Below are positions 12,002 through 24,400 of a stretch of DNA of 64,000 nucleotides, piece by piece. This stretch comes from Trifolium pratense. Its lineage: Eukaryota; Streptophyta; Magnoliopsida; Fabales; Fabaceae. Both the position numbers and the translations under genes were made by a program. Numbering within the stretch: the first letter of the stretch is position 1; each line of letters opens with the position of its first letter. The notes under the pieces are model-generated. The model was not told where the DNA came from, searched no databases, and was given only the letters and a program-made list of their open reading frames with translations. The stretch spans positions 45,096,856-45,160,855 of the forward strand of contig NC_060063.1 in the NCBI RefSeq assembly GCF_020283565.1, in the 5' to 3' direction.

Positions 12002-12826
12002 TAATCTCTACAATTTCTGCAAAGAGGTCTTGTATAAAAGAGGGAAGACTCTTGAGGGAGATGAGTTTTGAGTTTTGGCTAACTAATCATGTGAAGGGTC
12101 TGAGTGCTTATGCATTTGTTGCAGGGCATTGGTGGAATCAGAGGCCAGAAACATAATGGGCGTTGACAAAGAATCTATCTACTTGTTCAAAATTGTGCTA
12201 GAAGTGCAGAAGCTTACATTGATTTATGTCGTTGGCAATAATCCTACCAGATGGATAACTTAACATCCTACGCTCGAAAATGACTATATTTTAAATGTGG
12301 ACGAGAGTTGTTTGGACCTATCAATTAGAATAATTTTCTTCCAACAATTTTTTTTCTCAACAAACACAATTCGGCCTTTCTAATGCATATTAGAGAATTA
12401 CTTTTGCCACCCTATTGCCTACCCACGCGCCCTACACATTTTTCTTTTTACCCTTCCGCTACTTAAGTAGTGGACTTTGTCAAATGAAAAATTTGAGCGA
12501 AAACACCCTACGTGAAAATTCAAGATTTTTAACAATTCTCTACTTAAGAAGCGGAATTAGTTCTCTACTTAAGTAGCGAGCGTTGTAAAATGAGAAATTT
12601 TGAGCGGAATTAGTTCTCTATTTAAGTAGATAGATTCTTTGTCAACACCCATTATGTTTCTGGACTCCGATTCCACTAATGCCCTGCAACAAATGCACAA
12701 GCACTCGGACCCTTCACATGATTAGTTAGCCAAAACTCAAAACTCATCTCCTTCAAGAGTCTTCCCTCTTTTATACAACCTCCTTCCTTAAAATATAAGA
12801 CTTCTTTGCAAAAATTGTAGAGATTA
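12002..12826. repeat. Large inverted repeat (about 180-200 bp arms)
   Basis: The left arm 12002-12184 is the reverse complement of the right arm 12624-12826. The right arm carries about 20 extra bases near its distal end and a few substitutions. Shared words include GAGGGAAGACTCTTGA, CTAACTAATCATGTGAAGGG and GACAAAGAATCTATCTACTT. The 440-bp spacer is different sequence. The right arm lies inside the TIR element at 12392-13098, while the left arm lies outside it. No protein was recognised in the arms. Confidence 0.75.
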
Positions 12827-13098
12827 CCCTGCATGGAAAATCAAGATTTTACCAGTTCTCTACTTAAGTAGCGGACGTTATAAAAATGTGAAATTTGAGA
12901 AGAAAAAAAACACCCCCTAACATATTTTTATAACGTCCGCTACTCAAATAGCGGATTTTGGAGAAAAAAAACACCATCCTACCATGAAATTTTCAAGATT
13001 TTAAACATATAATCCGCTACTTAAGTAACGAACGGAAGTATTTTGATAATTTCATATGGCGCGCCTCAGAATTAATAAGGTGACAAAAGTAAATCTCT
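12392..13098. mobile_element. Non-autonomous TIR DNA transposon with CTACTTAAGTAG motif array
   Basis: The ends AGAGAATTACTTTTGCCACC and (inverted) AGAGATTTACTTTTGTCACC form a 20-bp TIR with two mismatches, and both lead into a GCGCGCC/ACGCGCC patch. The interior holds about six copies of the palindrome CTACTTAAGTAGCGG or variants, in both orientations, often followed by GCGTTATAAAA-type words. No transposase is seen. The target duplication is too decayed to define the superfamily; a Mutator-like or other TIR class is possible. Confidence 0.5.
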
Positions 13099-13099
13099 C

Positions 13100-14185
13100 C
13101 ATACTAAGGTGAAAAATTATTGAGCCCATATAGTTGTTTGAGACATTAGGAGATCGAAACCCTTTAATTACTTCCTTTGCACTTGAGTTTATTTTATTTT
13201 ATTTAGTAGTATCATCAGAAATTTACTACACACTCCCAAAATTTACAATACTCGCATACTTTGAATATCAATCGCATGTGCTACAACCTGGTGATGTGTT
13301 TGAGTGAATATTTGATAAATATGAATATAAAAAATTAATTTAGTATTGAGGTTTCGAGATATAGTTGGCCGAATTGGAATAGCGTTCGTTGAATTGGATG
13401 TTAGGGGTAATTCGTGCAAACATTTAAAAATTCAAGTCGGTAAGAGAACAAAAAGCGAGAAATTTTAGATTTTAGAGGTAACGAAGGAATGGACCTTGAG
13501 GTAGTCTTAGGACAATATTATTCATAGAAAATTGCTACGACCTACAATATATTTATTTAGCGTAAAATTTTCTTTTGTTTTTTTTTTTTAAACGGCCAAA
13601 GGTCGGTTTTTAGTTGTTAATTTCCAAATTTTCGAGTAAAAAAAAAGGAAAATTAACTTTTATACTATAATAACAAATTATTTATATGTTACTAATTCCT
13701 AATACAGTGTTTAATATTTTACACATTTTAATATAAAACTAAACCTACACTAAGTGCATTATAGACTAGTCAAATTTGACGATCAAATATATCACAAAAA
13801 TATTTGGATAAGACTTGTAAAACAAAACCAAAATTATTATCAAGCCAAAATAAGAGAATCAAAATTGTGCACACACATTCTATAATTTGTGGAAAACAAA
13901 ACTAAGCATTCCTCAATTGTGTCAATGAATGAGGAAATAAGATTATTCTTTTCCCTTTTCTCACTGGTTTCCTCTACAAGAAGAATAAAACAAAAGCCAC
14001 CCAAAATTGGTCAAATTTGTATCGATTTAGCTCATATGTCACAATAATTTGAGTTTGAGTATTGTAATTGATGTTGGCTTTTTCTTTTTATGGAATGGAT
14101 CGAATTGATTAATGAATATCTAAAATATACTTCATTCATTTCGGTATGAGAGTATTAATGTGAGATGATGAACATTTTTTTTTTT
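13100..14185. other. Intergenic, no gene seen
   Basis: Mixed AT-rich sequence with homopolymer runs (poly-T near 13580, poly-A near 13640). No ORF with recognisable domains is present on either strand. Confidence 0.4.
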
Positions 14186-14191
14186 TTAAGA

Positions 14192-14305
14192 AGTTAATAG
14201 TCCACCCAAATTGGCGTCAGAGAGAATCGAACCTCATACCTCAAGAGGAGCACATTCCCAGATCTCAAGCCAATACCAATGCACCAACCCAATTATGTTA
14301 AATTA
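14192..14305 (-). repeat. tRNA-derived SINE-like repeat
   Basis: The minus strand reads GGGTTGGTGCATTGGTATTG, then GGTTCGATTCTCTCTGACGC (B box). It is the same family and orientation as the copy in invertase intron 3 at 3535-3650. Confidence 0.5.
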
Positions 14306-14484
14306 AATTCAAAACTGAGATGATCCAAATCTTATCTTTACTACTTTAAAGTTTTTGGACAAAAAGTTATTTAAATGATGCATATATACCAAAATAACCT
14401 GATATTTATCATTAACATTATACCTTAACTTTATAAAATATTTTTTATTTTAAAACAAAATAAAAATGTTAAAATTATTGTCCA

Positions 14485-14600
14485 CAAATCCTAACTCAAC
14501 TGAGAGAAATGCCGAAATTGCAAGTAGCGAACGTCATGATCGGGGTTCGAACCCTGATCACTCCATTTTGTGTTGTGGAGAGAGATAAACCGAAAAAATT
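14485..14600 (+). repeat. tRNA-derived SINE-like repeat
   Basis: The plus strand has CCTAACTCAACTGAGAG (a decayed A box), then GGGGTTCGAACCCTGATC (B box in a palindromic context), with tRNA-like spacing. It belongs to the same broad class as the repeat at the start of the window but in the opposite orientation. Confidence 0.5.
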
Positions 14601-15700
14601 TAAGGTTCCATGTGGAGAGAGATAAACCAAAAAAAAATTGAAAATTTAAAGTTTCACTTGTGCTTATCTCTTTCGTAAATTGAGTTAATTTTTTTTTGTC
14701 TAGTATAAAACGAGTTACCTATTTCTCTAAAAAATTAAAATGATCTAACTCTATTATATTCATTGCGTTTATCTCTTTCCAAATTTATGTATATCCATTA
14801 ATGGAGAAGATTCAAACGTATGGGTCTCATGTGTAGTGAAACTCATATTTGATGAAATTCCCACTCATAAATGAAATTCTCCATTTTTTTAAAAATAAAT
14901 ATCTCCGTAAAAAAAAAAAAAAAAGATAATCTTCACCAATAGATGATGAGACTCATTATTATATTTTTGACTAATGGTTTTTTGTTCTCTATCTAACGAT
15001 TATTTTTTAGGCTCTATTTGAAATGGGGGAGGGGAGAAGTTTGAGGATGAGTTGAGAGGGAAAGAATTTGAAATTTATCACATTTTTAATAGAGTTTTTC
15101 ATATAAATAAATGTTGTGATTAATATATTTTTAATATTAAGAGTATTACAATAACTAAATTGGATTTGAAGAATTTATCCACCAAAACTCATCATCCAAT
15201 ACAATTTTTTAATTCCCTAAGTTAGAAAATGAGAGAATTTCTTTTATAATAAAAAACAAAGTTCACAAAACTCTCACCTTTTTCAAACAATTCATCATTT
15301 CATTTCATTTCATTTACTTTTTTATTTTCCCTTCCAAAGTCCTCCTCTAATTTCCCCAAACTTCATACATAGATCATGCGGCTGCAAAATTTCACAGTTG
15401 CATGTTGTTTTCAATATGTTGTTTTCAATTTCAATCATAGGTTTACAATTCAACGGTTATAATTAAGCAATACATATCTTAATAATTTTACGCATTTTCA
15501 AATTTTAACCATTTACTATACTTTAAATCAGACGGTTCATATATAAGTTGACAAAGTAATTGCATGGTATTCAAATCTCCACACTCCTAAATAATTACTA
15601 CCTCTAATTTTTATGATAAAAGAAATATTTACTACTTCTACCAAAAAAAACGAAATATTTACTTTTTATAATACATCAATTTTTTCTAAATACATCAATT
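14601..15700. other. Intergenic, low-complexity
   Basis: AT-rich, with runs of A near 14910 and the short tandem CATTTCATTT around 15300. No gene is seen. Confidence 0.4.
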
Positions 15701-15707
15701 TTATAAT

Positions 15708-16494
15708 AGAATTTAATTTATATGCACTGTCAGTGTATTACACATGTGTCCAATAATATACCAACACATCATGTATGATATTTAAAAACACATGATGTGG
15801 CAACACATCATTAGATGCATGTGTAAAAAATCTTTACACTGACAGTTAGAGGTGGGAATAGGCTAGGCCGAGCTAGGCTTTGCCAAGCCTGAGCCTGGCC
15901 TGTCAAAAAATCGAAGGTCTGAGCCTGGCCTGTGGCCTATCATAGGCTTAAATTCTAGGCCTGAGTCTGGCCTTTTGAAAGTCTGATGTGGCCTGTTAGC
16001 CTGTTTAAAAGCCTATTTCATATGAACATATTTAAATAAATAATTATATTTATTTTGAAATATACTTATGAACTAATAAAATAATGTTCCATTTGATATT
16101 TTAGAGAATTTGACTATATATGTCATCATATTTCAATTCTAGTTTATAATAATACATTTATATATGTTAAAAACTAATGTAGATTAATAAACTTAAATTA
16201 CTTAAAAAGTTAATAGATTTATAATTTAATCAAAGTATAAATTTTAATATATAAATAATAATCGTAATAAAAATATTATTCATGTTAACTTAAATAGGCC
16301 GGCCTAGTAGGCCTCAAAGCTTTTTTAATGGCCTGCGGCCTGGCCTTTTTAGCTAAATAGGCTTATAAAAAAGCATTGGCCTGCTCTATTTAAATAAATA
16401 GGCTGACCTGGCCTGAGCCTATGTAGACTAGGCCTTAAGGTCATGTAGGCCGGCCTGGCCTGTTCCCACCTCTACTAACAGTGCACAACAATTA
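15708..16494. mobile_element. MITE with GCACTGTCAGTG ends, split by a hAT insertion
   Basis: Left end: AGAATTTAATT followed by TGCACTGTCAGTGTA. Right end (inverted): AGAATTTAATTGTTGTGCACTG. The two ends form a terminal inverted repeat around a short core containing repeated ACATCATG words. The right terminal repeat is interrupted inside ACTGACAGT by the hAT element at 15847-16474, so this MITE is the older of the two. Outer limits are approximate. Confidence 0.6.
15847..16474. mobile_element. Non-autonomous hAT element with 8-bp TSD
   Basis: It begins TAGAGGTGGGAATAGGC and ends GCCTGTTCCCACCTCTA, a clear terminal inverted repeat. Flanks are CTGACAGT (15839-15846) and CTAACAGT (16475-16482), an 8-bp duplication with one later substitution. 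The subterminal regions are dense in GGCCTG and CAGGCC words in both orientations, while the core is AT-rich and non-coding. Confidence 0.8.
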
Positions 16495-17344
16495 AATTCT
16501 TTATAATATTGTATTTAGACTATAATTCTTTTTAAATACATCAATTTTATAATAAAGATAGGAGGAGTAGTATTTATTAAAAAAATAATTATTTTGTCAA
16601 AAAAGAAATAAAAACATTATTATTAACAAAAAGTGAGAGAGAGGTGCCACTTTGGTAGTAGCCATTTTCCATTTCCACCAAAAAAGAGAACAATTAACAA
16701 TTCTAAACTTTGTCATCAATAGAGACTCTCTTCCTTCTTCTCTTTTTTCCTTTCCACACCTAAAAACTTTAAACAAAACAAAAACAGAACAACAAGAAAA
16801 ACTTCAGACCAAATTTGTCCCTCAAACGTTGTCAACAATCATCATCATCATCATATTTCTTACACAGGTACAAATTTCTCTTCCTTTTTCAACAACCCAT
16901 TATTTTTTTTCTTCATTTTTTCGAATTTTTAATAGTTGGTGTGTGACTTTTCAACCATGGAATAGTAAAGTTGTCTCCTTTATTGTCTTTACCATCTCAA
17001 TTTCATTTTTTTTTTCAAATTTCATTTATGGGTTTTGCTTCTTTTACATTAATTTGTTACTCAGTTTCTGTGTTTCAATTTTCTGAGGATTTGGATTGAA
17101 GAATATTTCAAGCTATGCATTTTTTTTTATGCAAAAGATGAATTATAGGGTAGGATGTTAACCAATCATTGAAGGAGAATCAAATTATTTAATGTATAAG
17201 TTAGTAATTACCAGTTAATTGTTTATCTTGATATCATCCACTTCATGTAGTTAAAGTGTTCAAAGGAAGATAATTTGTGTTTTTTGTAAGAAATGATTGA
17301 GTGTTGTGTAGTAGTAGTTGCGACTTGCAAGTTCCTTTCATCTA

Positions 17345-17890
17345 AGGGCCTGCTTGGATTAACTTATTTGAGCTTATCTAGTGACATAAGTTTTGTGAGA
17401 CTCTTTGGGAGAACTTATGTAAACAACTTATGACAATTTTCTTAAGTTTGTTTCAGCTTATTTTCATAAGTTCTCTAATATTGCTTATGAAAACAGCTTG
17501 TAGCATATCTGAAAACAATTTCTTTTTATTTCATCTTTAGATGTAAAAATAGCTTATGTAAGCATACTCTTAAAATCCGATGTGGGACTTCTTAACACAC
17601 CCCTTCATGCCCAACACTATTGGGCTTGGTGCGTGGATATAAATGGTGAGTGACCCAATAACGGGTGGCCCAACGGATCTTGGAGAAGCTCTGATACCAT
17701 CTTAGAATTGGGATTTAGGTCTAACTAAACCCTACAAAACCAGCTTGTAAGGTGAGGATTGCCTTTTACTTATAAACTCATATTCAGACAATCTCACATC
17801 CGATGTGAGACTTCTTAACACATACATAAGCGCTTATCATGACAAGCGCTTGTGTTATAAGCTGCAAATAAGTTGTTTATCAAAGCAATC
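17345..17890. mobile_element. MITE (GCTTGGATTAACTTATTTG family) split by a TRIM
   Basis: The left end has TGCTTGGATTAACTTATTTG. The right end, inverted, gives TTGCTTTGATAAACAACTTA. The interior repeats AAGCTTAT and CATAAG words in mirrored order. The sequence continues on either side of the TRIM at 17568-17820 (TTATGTAAGCATAC ... CATACATAAGCGC), showing that the TRIM landed in the MITE. Confidence 0.6.
17568..17820 (-). mobile_element. TRIM (miniature LTR retrotransposon) with TSD
   Basis: Minus-strand order: 5' LTR 17820-17700 (starts TGTTAAGAAGTC, ends TTCTAAGA), then a perfect primer-binding site TGGTATCAGAGC (17699-17688) matching initiator tRNA-Met, a short non-coding interior, a polypurine tract GAAGGGG, and a 30-bp 3' LTR (17597-17568) reduced by an internal deletion. 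Both sides carry the 5-bp duplication CATAC (17563-17567 and 17821-17825). At 253 bp with no coding capacity it fits the TRIM class. A solo LTR of the same family is at 61964-62062. Confidence 0.85.
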
Positions 17891-18225
17891 CCCTATTCTA
17901 TTGTCATTTCTAATGCAAGTGAATATATTAGTCATGAATGAATTTTAATATTGTACTACTATAGGTGTTTCTGGGATAAGTTAAAACTTCCATTGATCTT
18001 AGTGATTTAAATGCTTTTTATTTGTGTTAGTGAATTAGCCATTTGTTTCTTATAAATAGGACTAGAGGTAGTGATTTTAACTTTCCCTTTTTTTTTGTGT
18101 GTTCTCAGATCTGTTGAGTTGATCCGCTAATCAATGGATAGTTCCTAGTTTGGTCAGTAATGGTTTGATGGGAATGTGATTGAGAGGTTTAACTCGACTG
18201 ATTCGGTGAGTGTTGTGAAGCTGGA

Positions 18226-19657
18226 ATGCAGAAAACTAATCTTCTGGAATCTGGTTCTATCATGAAGAGGTCTAAAAGTAAAAAGACAGCTTTGGCTTCT
18301 CAAAATGTGTATGATTGCGTTGCGACGGGACATGAGGACAGGCTCGGCGACATGCCAGATTGCATTCTTCATCATATTTTGTCGTTTATGGAGACAAGAC
18401 ACGCAATTCGAACTTGTGGTTTATCGAAAAGGTGGAGGTATATTTGGACTTCAATTCCCTGCTTGTACTTCAACAGCAAATCATTCACACGGTTGGTTGA
18501 TTTCAAGAAGTTTGTATTGTGGGTTCTATCTCATCGCGATAATTCTCATGTCAAAGTTCTCATTTACTATCGCTTTGGGGTAGATTACGCGACAGATCAG
18601 TATCTTTTCAATAAGGTTATTGAATATGCAGCATTACATGGTGTCCAAGAAATCAGAATTAATCTTCGGGCAAAAACCTCTGGCTGTCCACCAATTGAAA
18701 TTCCTTTGCCTCTTTTTACTTGCCAATCGTTGAAAAGGCTCGAGTTAAAAGATTGCCAACCTACCAATATCTCATCTCCTTTTGGTTGTAAATCATTGGA
18801 CACATTGCACCTGGAACATTTTTCAATGTTTCCTACTGCAGCCGACTTTTCAAATCCATTTGCAAGTTTGTCCGAACTTTTTGGTTTTACAACATTGACA
18901 GCATTGCACCTAAATAACTTTGCGCTATGTTATACGGGAATGGAGTGTCTGGATCCATTTGCTAAATGTTTCAATTTGAAAATTTTGCAATTAAGTGAAA
19001 TGTCCTTTAAGTCAGATTTGAGTCCTAAGGATTTTGTGATATCTGCTCCCAAACTCAGTAACTTGAGTCTTATTTGCAACCGATTTAGATGTAAGATTGT
19101 AGTTGCTTCACCAAAGCTTCTCAATTTCACTTACTTGTATTCCACACCATGTGCCTTCTTTGAGTATAGTCTTCCTTCTTTGGATGGTTTGATCATTGAT
19201 ATTCATGAATTGCCCGAGCCTTTGGAAAAATCTCATCGAAATAAAAGAGAGGAGACTTTACATGGTTTGATCAATATGTTACGGGGACATCATAAGGCTG
19301 AAGCTGTTAAACTATCCTTCTGTACAGTTGCGGTATAGAGATTATTCTGTGTGTGTGTTTATCTGTCTGTGCTTGTGAACGCACACACAGTGTGCGTGAT
19401 CGAGAATGTGTTTCTTCTTTGAACTGTCAAAAGAAATATATTTAGGTTGGCCTAATTTTTATGTTGTTATTCGATTTCAGGTTACATGTGGGGCTGCAGC
19501 CTTAGAAAAGCCGGAATGTTTGTCTTATAGTAAATGGAAGTCATTGGACTTTGGAGTGGGATCAACATATAAAATCTTCATCAACAAACTTGACCATATA
19601 ACTGCCTACTTCCGCAATTGTTCTCAGCATGTAGACTTCGAGATTGTGAATATTTAG
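18226..19657 (+). CDS. F-box/LRR protein
   Basis: Exon 1 is 18226-19332 and exon 2 is 19481-19657. The donor (GCG|GTATAG) and acceptor (TTTCAG|GTTACA) join in phase 0, giving 427 residues. Unspliced reading would stop two codons after the donor. The F-box spans about residues 37-83 (DRLGDMPDCILHHILSFM, then CGLSKRWRYIW). It is followed by an LRR_2-type region with repeated L..L.L..C/N spacing (about 150-300). Family role: substrate-recognition subunit of SCF ubiquitin ligases, binding SKP1-like proteins through the F-box; the target is unknown. The start was chosen as the first ATG upstream of the F-box; a second in-frame ATG is at codon 13. A canonical C-terminal FBD domain is not obvious. 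These genes belong to a very large, fast-evolving plant family, so a specific function cannot be assigned. Confidence 0.88.
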
Positions 19658-21267
19658 AAGGTATGCGTCAATCCCCTTCATCCTTAAATAATTTATTATC
19701 CCTTTATTACCATGAGTATGACTTTCTAGAGCTTTCTTGGTTTTTTTTCTATTTCTGAATGTAATGTATTTTTGTGTCATAGTTGATCACATCATTCTAA
19801 AGTAACAAATTGGTCCAATGATTGGTTAAACTTTCTAATTAGTGGATAACACTCAAGTCCATCGATAATTTCAATGCCAAGTTTCTAATAAATCTTATAT
19901 TTAATTTGCTTATATAAATATACTTCTTTCGTGACATGATATACTTTTAGATGTTAGCCACATTGGCTTCAAAACTCAGGTTGAGTTTGAATACTTTCCA
20001 AATATATGTGAAGTATCGGCTTATTGAGAGTATTGAAGCTATTCATTTTATCAAAGTGATTGAATCAAGATAAGAAATAGGTTATACAAAATTAACAAAT
20101 AAACTATTTAAACAAAGAGAGTAGAGATAGAAAATGTGTGAACTGATTTATCCCGATTTTAACCACTTGTGACTCACATCCAATCACTAAACAATCGCTC
20201 AAAATTCCTTCCAATGTAAACATAATGTGTGCCTCATCCTGAAATATACAACCAATATCATTGACTCTCTTTATACAAGAAAAATGAATCACTCTTGCAG
20301 TAAAAGGTAATGCAAATTGAAGCCATAGATTATAGTTTAGAGTTTCTCAAGTGTTTCATGTTTTCTCTGTCTGTTCTCAGGTTTAGAAACCAAGATTAGG
20401 TTTATATACTCCCAAATTAGTATTAGGTTTCTCTGTTTGTCGATTTTCATCTGCACACTGAAATTGATTAGTATTAGGTTCAAGCCTTATCCATTATTTT
20501 ACAGATCATTGAACATTTGTACCGTGCTTTTATACTGTGTTTGTAAATAACTATATATGCATCTATTTATGCTCGTTTGGAAGGAGGCACCATGGTTACT
20601 AATGAAACTGTTGATTCTACCTTTAGCTTTTTTGTTGGTTTTGTTATAGTTTTCAACTTTAAGATATTTATTTTATTTCTGAATAAGTTTGCGCGATTTG
20701 AATATGAATTTTTATTTTCATGTTTTTGTATTAGATTTTGAAGGATACTTTGCACAGAAGGTTTGGCTTATGCATTACTGAGGTGAAAGTTAACCCAACA
20801 CTTGGATCCTTATTGCTTGGTATGGTTTGAATGGAAAAGGATTCAGATGTAATCTTTTATGTGGATAATTGTAGTAATAAAACAAGATATAATGAAATAG
20901 AAATTTAAATACATTACAATTTTGTATCTTGAATATGTCATTTTGTGGTAATTTATCAGTTTAAAAAGAACAGTGAATATGAGTTCACTTTTTTTTGTTC
21001 ATTTTCTCTTTGTCACCAAAATCGAATCACGGGAGAAAAATAGGGTGCTGGAACCGAGTATAAATTATATGAGTTGGGTTGGAACAGGTTTTAATTTTCA
21101 GTTACATGTTCCGATCCAATCAAAACACGGGTTGGTTTGAGTAGGGTAATCGGGTCTGAATGGCTAGAGCAATAATTTATTTGTCGAATAGTTAGAATAT
21201 TGATTTGACTTCTGTTTATCCTACCTATCTGATTGTAAATTATCAGGCGATCGAATCCATACCTACT
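19658..21267. other. 3' UTR of F-box gene and intergenic sequence
   Basis: No further coding exon of the F-box gene is visible. A 3' UTR probably occupies the first few hundred bases. The stretch 21000-21200 contains words like GGGTTGGAACAGG and CGGGTTGG typical of degraded hAT-type repeats, but no borders can be fixed. Confidence 0.35.
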
Positions 21268-21428
21268 TGTGAAAACTGAATATATTATTATATTTCAAGT
21301 TATGAATAATTTACAATCACTAATGTGTTTATATAGGCTATTCTAACCTAATGGGCTCATGAGCCAAATACAAATTACTAATAGAAGATTACTCCTAATA
21401 ATAGAATATTTACTATTTATTTACAACA
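21268..21428 (-). repeat. 3' LTR of the Copia element
   Basis: 161 bp; the minus strand starts TGTTGTAAATAAATAG and ends CAGTTTTCACA. It matches the 5' LTR at 25333-25493 almost base for base. Confidence 0.92.
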
Positions 21429-21435
21429 CTCCCCC

Positions 21436-24400
21436 TCAAGCTGGTGAATGAATATTTATCATTCCCAACTTGGAAACAATTCTTTCAAAGTTATTGCCGT
21501 TCAGCCCCTTAGTTAGAAGATCTGCAAGGTTGCCTTGGGAAGAGACATATGGAGTGCAAATTAGACCACTATCTAATTTTTCTTTGATGAAGTGTCGGTC
21601 AACTTCAATATGTTTGGTCCTATCATGTTGCACTGGATTATGAGCTATGCTAATAGCAGATTTATTATCACAATAGAGTTTCATTGGTTCATCACTCTTT
21701 ATCCTCAAGTCTTCCAAGATGCTTTTCAGCCATAGTATTTCACATATACCTTGTGCCATTGCCCTGAACTCTGCTTCAGCACTAGATCTGGATACCACAC
21801 TTTGTTTTTTACTCTTCCAAGTCACAAGATTTCCACCTAAAAAAGTGCAATATCCTGTAGGTGATCTCCTATCCACAATTGACCCTGCATAGTCAGCACC
21901 AGTATATGCTTCAAGTCCCACACTTCCATTTCGTTCGAACAAAATTCCTCTACCTGGAGTTCCTTTCAAATATTGAACAATTCGGAGTGCAGCTTGTAGA
22001 TGAATCTCCTTTGGTTGGTGCATGAATTGGCTGACCAAGCTTACAGCAAAAGCAACATCAGGTCTAGTATGTGATAAATATATTAGTTTGCCGACCAATC
22101 TTTGATACCTTTCCTTATTAACCGCAACATCTTCTTCTGCATTCCCCAACTTTATATTTGGATCAATTGGTGTACATGCAGGCTTGCATGCTGTCTTGCC
22201 AGTCTCTTGCAAAAGGTCGGTAATGTATTTTTGTTGGGATATGAAAATTCCTTTCTTAGAGTGAGCCACTTCTATTCCCAAAAAATACTTCAATTTTCCC
22301 AAGGTCTTAATCTCAAATTCCTTGGCTAAGTGTTGACTTAACATTTGCTGCTCCTCTTCATTATCGCCTGTTACGATAATGTCGTCCACATACACCAATA
22401 ACACTGTGACTCCCCTGACTTAGAGTGTTTAACAAATAAAGTATGGTCTCCTTGACTTTGTTTGAAGCCCAAACCAACCATAACTTTGGTGAATCTTCCA
22501 AACCAAGCTCGTGGTGATTGCTTTAGTCCATATAAAGCCTTTTTTAACTTACACACGGTGTTGGCAGCAATATCTTCACGATATCCAGGGGGTACATCCA
22601 TGTAGATCTCTTCTTCAAGTTCTCCATGAAGGAAAGCATTTTTTACATCAAATTGCTGCAAGTTCCAATTGTAATTAGCTGCTAAAGATAATATCACCCT
22701 AACAGTGTTCATTTTTGCAACTGGAGCAAATGTCTCAGAGTAATCTATTCCATAAGTCTGAGTGAACCCTTTGGCTACCAATCTTGCCTTGTACCTCTCA
22801 ATAGATCCATCAGCCTTGTATTTTACAGTGTATACCCATTTGCACCCTACAGGTTTCTTTCCATTTGGTAGAGAGACCAATTCCCAAGTATTGTTCTTAT
22901 CAAGTGCCTCCATTTCCAAATTCATGGCTTGTTTCCATTTCCTGTCAGACAATGCCTCAGACAAGGAAGTAGGTATTGTGGTAGTGTTTAGACTTGTGAG
23001 GAAGGCTTTATGGGTAGTTGATAATTGTTCAAAGCATAAGTAATTGGATAGAGGGTAAAGTGGCTTGTTGGTGCAGGTTCTAGTATTTTTCCTATGGGCA
23101 ATTGGGAGATGTAAATCTTTAGAGTCTACTGGTGTTATTTCTCTGGATTTTGGGTTTTTATGTTTTATCAGAATGGATTCTGGTTCTTGGGTATGAGAAA
23201 ATTCTGAAATTGAATCACTAGAGTTTGAAGGGTCAAGGAAAGTTACCTCATGTAATGTTGGATCGGACTCATGGATATGAGTAGATTCAGGAATGGTCTT
23301 TTTTCTTGTGTATACTAAATTCTTCACATATCTCACATCAACACCAACATTTTCATCTTTCTCAGAATCAATTTCAGTCTCAACATTGTCAACTTTAGTT
23401 TCAATATTTTCAAGATCAATTTCAGTCTCAACATTGTCACCTCTAGTTTCAGCCTCAACTTCTGGCCCAAAATTAAGGTCAGGGAGTATATATAAGAGAC
23501 TCATCTTCCTTACTTGTGCTCTCCCCCTGAAGATGAGTTTGAATGAAGTAACTTTCATGTTCATGGAAGGTGACATCTCGGGAGACAAAGAATTTATGAG
23601 ACGGTGGATGATAACATTTGTAACCCTTTTGGGTGGAAGAATACCCTATAAAGACACACTTTAAGGATCTAGGATCAAGTTTCCCTCTACCATCACTATG
23701 GATATGGACGAACGACTTACACCCAAATATTCTAGGAATGAGATTACAAGAGGTGGACACATCAGGATAAAATGAGGATAAAACCTCCATAGGAGTTTTA
23801 GAGGCAAGGACACTAGAAGGTAAACGATTTATGAGATACGATGCGGTTAAAACCGCCTCTTCCCAATACTTCTTGGGAACCTTATTTTGGAATAATATAG
23901 CACGTGTTTGATCTAACAAATGCCTGTTTTTTCTCTCAGCAATCCCATTTTGTTGGGGTGTTTTGACACAAGAGGACTCATGAATAATACCCTCTTTTTG
24001 ACAAAAGGAATTAAGTCCTTGATTGAAGTAATCTTTGGCATTATCAGACCTGACCCTCTTAATACTCACTCCAAACTGGTTTTTTACCAATGAGAAAAAA
24101 TGTAGAAACACAGAGGTAACCTCGGACTTTTGTCTTAGTAAGTAGACCCATGTAACCCGAGTGCAATCATCGATGAAGGTTACAAACCATCGAGCACCCG
24201 ATATATTTGGAACATTAGAAGGACCCCACACATCAGTATGAATTAAATAAAATGGAGAAGTACTCACTTTGTTACTGATCGGGAAAGAGGCACGTTTGTG
24301 TTTAGCAAGTTCACACACCTCACAACAAAGACTCTCAACATCTAAATTTTTAAAAAAGTAAGGAAATATTTGTTTCATGACTCTAAATGAAGGATGACCA

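Larger units (their letters stand above)
16640..18120 (+). promoter_or_regulatory. Probable 5' leader and 5'-UTR intron of the F-box gene
   Basis: Pyrimidine-rich leader-like sequence (16640-16867) ends in CATATTTCTTACACAG|GTAC, a plausible donor. A plausible acceptor, GTTCTCAG, lies at about 18108, shortly before the F-box ATG. The intervening intron holds a MITE carrying a TRIM insertion. No transcript evidence is available, so this is inferred from splice-like signals and base composition. Confidence 0.4.

Noticed and set aside
11968..12156. 62-residue plus-strand ORF in the inverted-repeat arm
   Set aside because: The mirrored copy at 12.7 kb does not keep the frame and no domain is seen.
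16652..17086. 144-residue plus-strand ORF
   Set aside because: Simple, Phe/Ser-rich sequence across a UTR-like pyrimidine-rich leader and its intron; no domain, and it starts and ends without coding signals.
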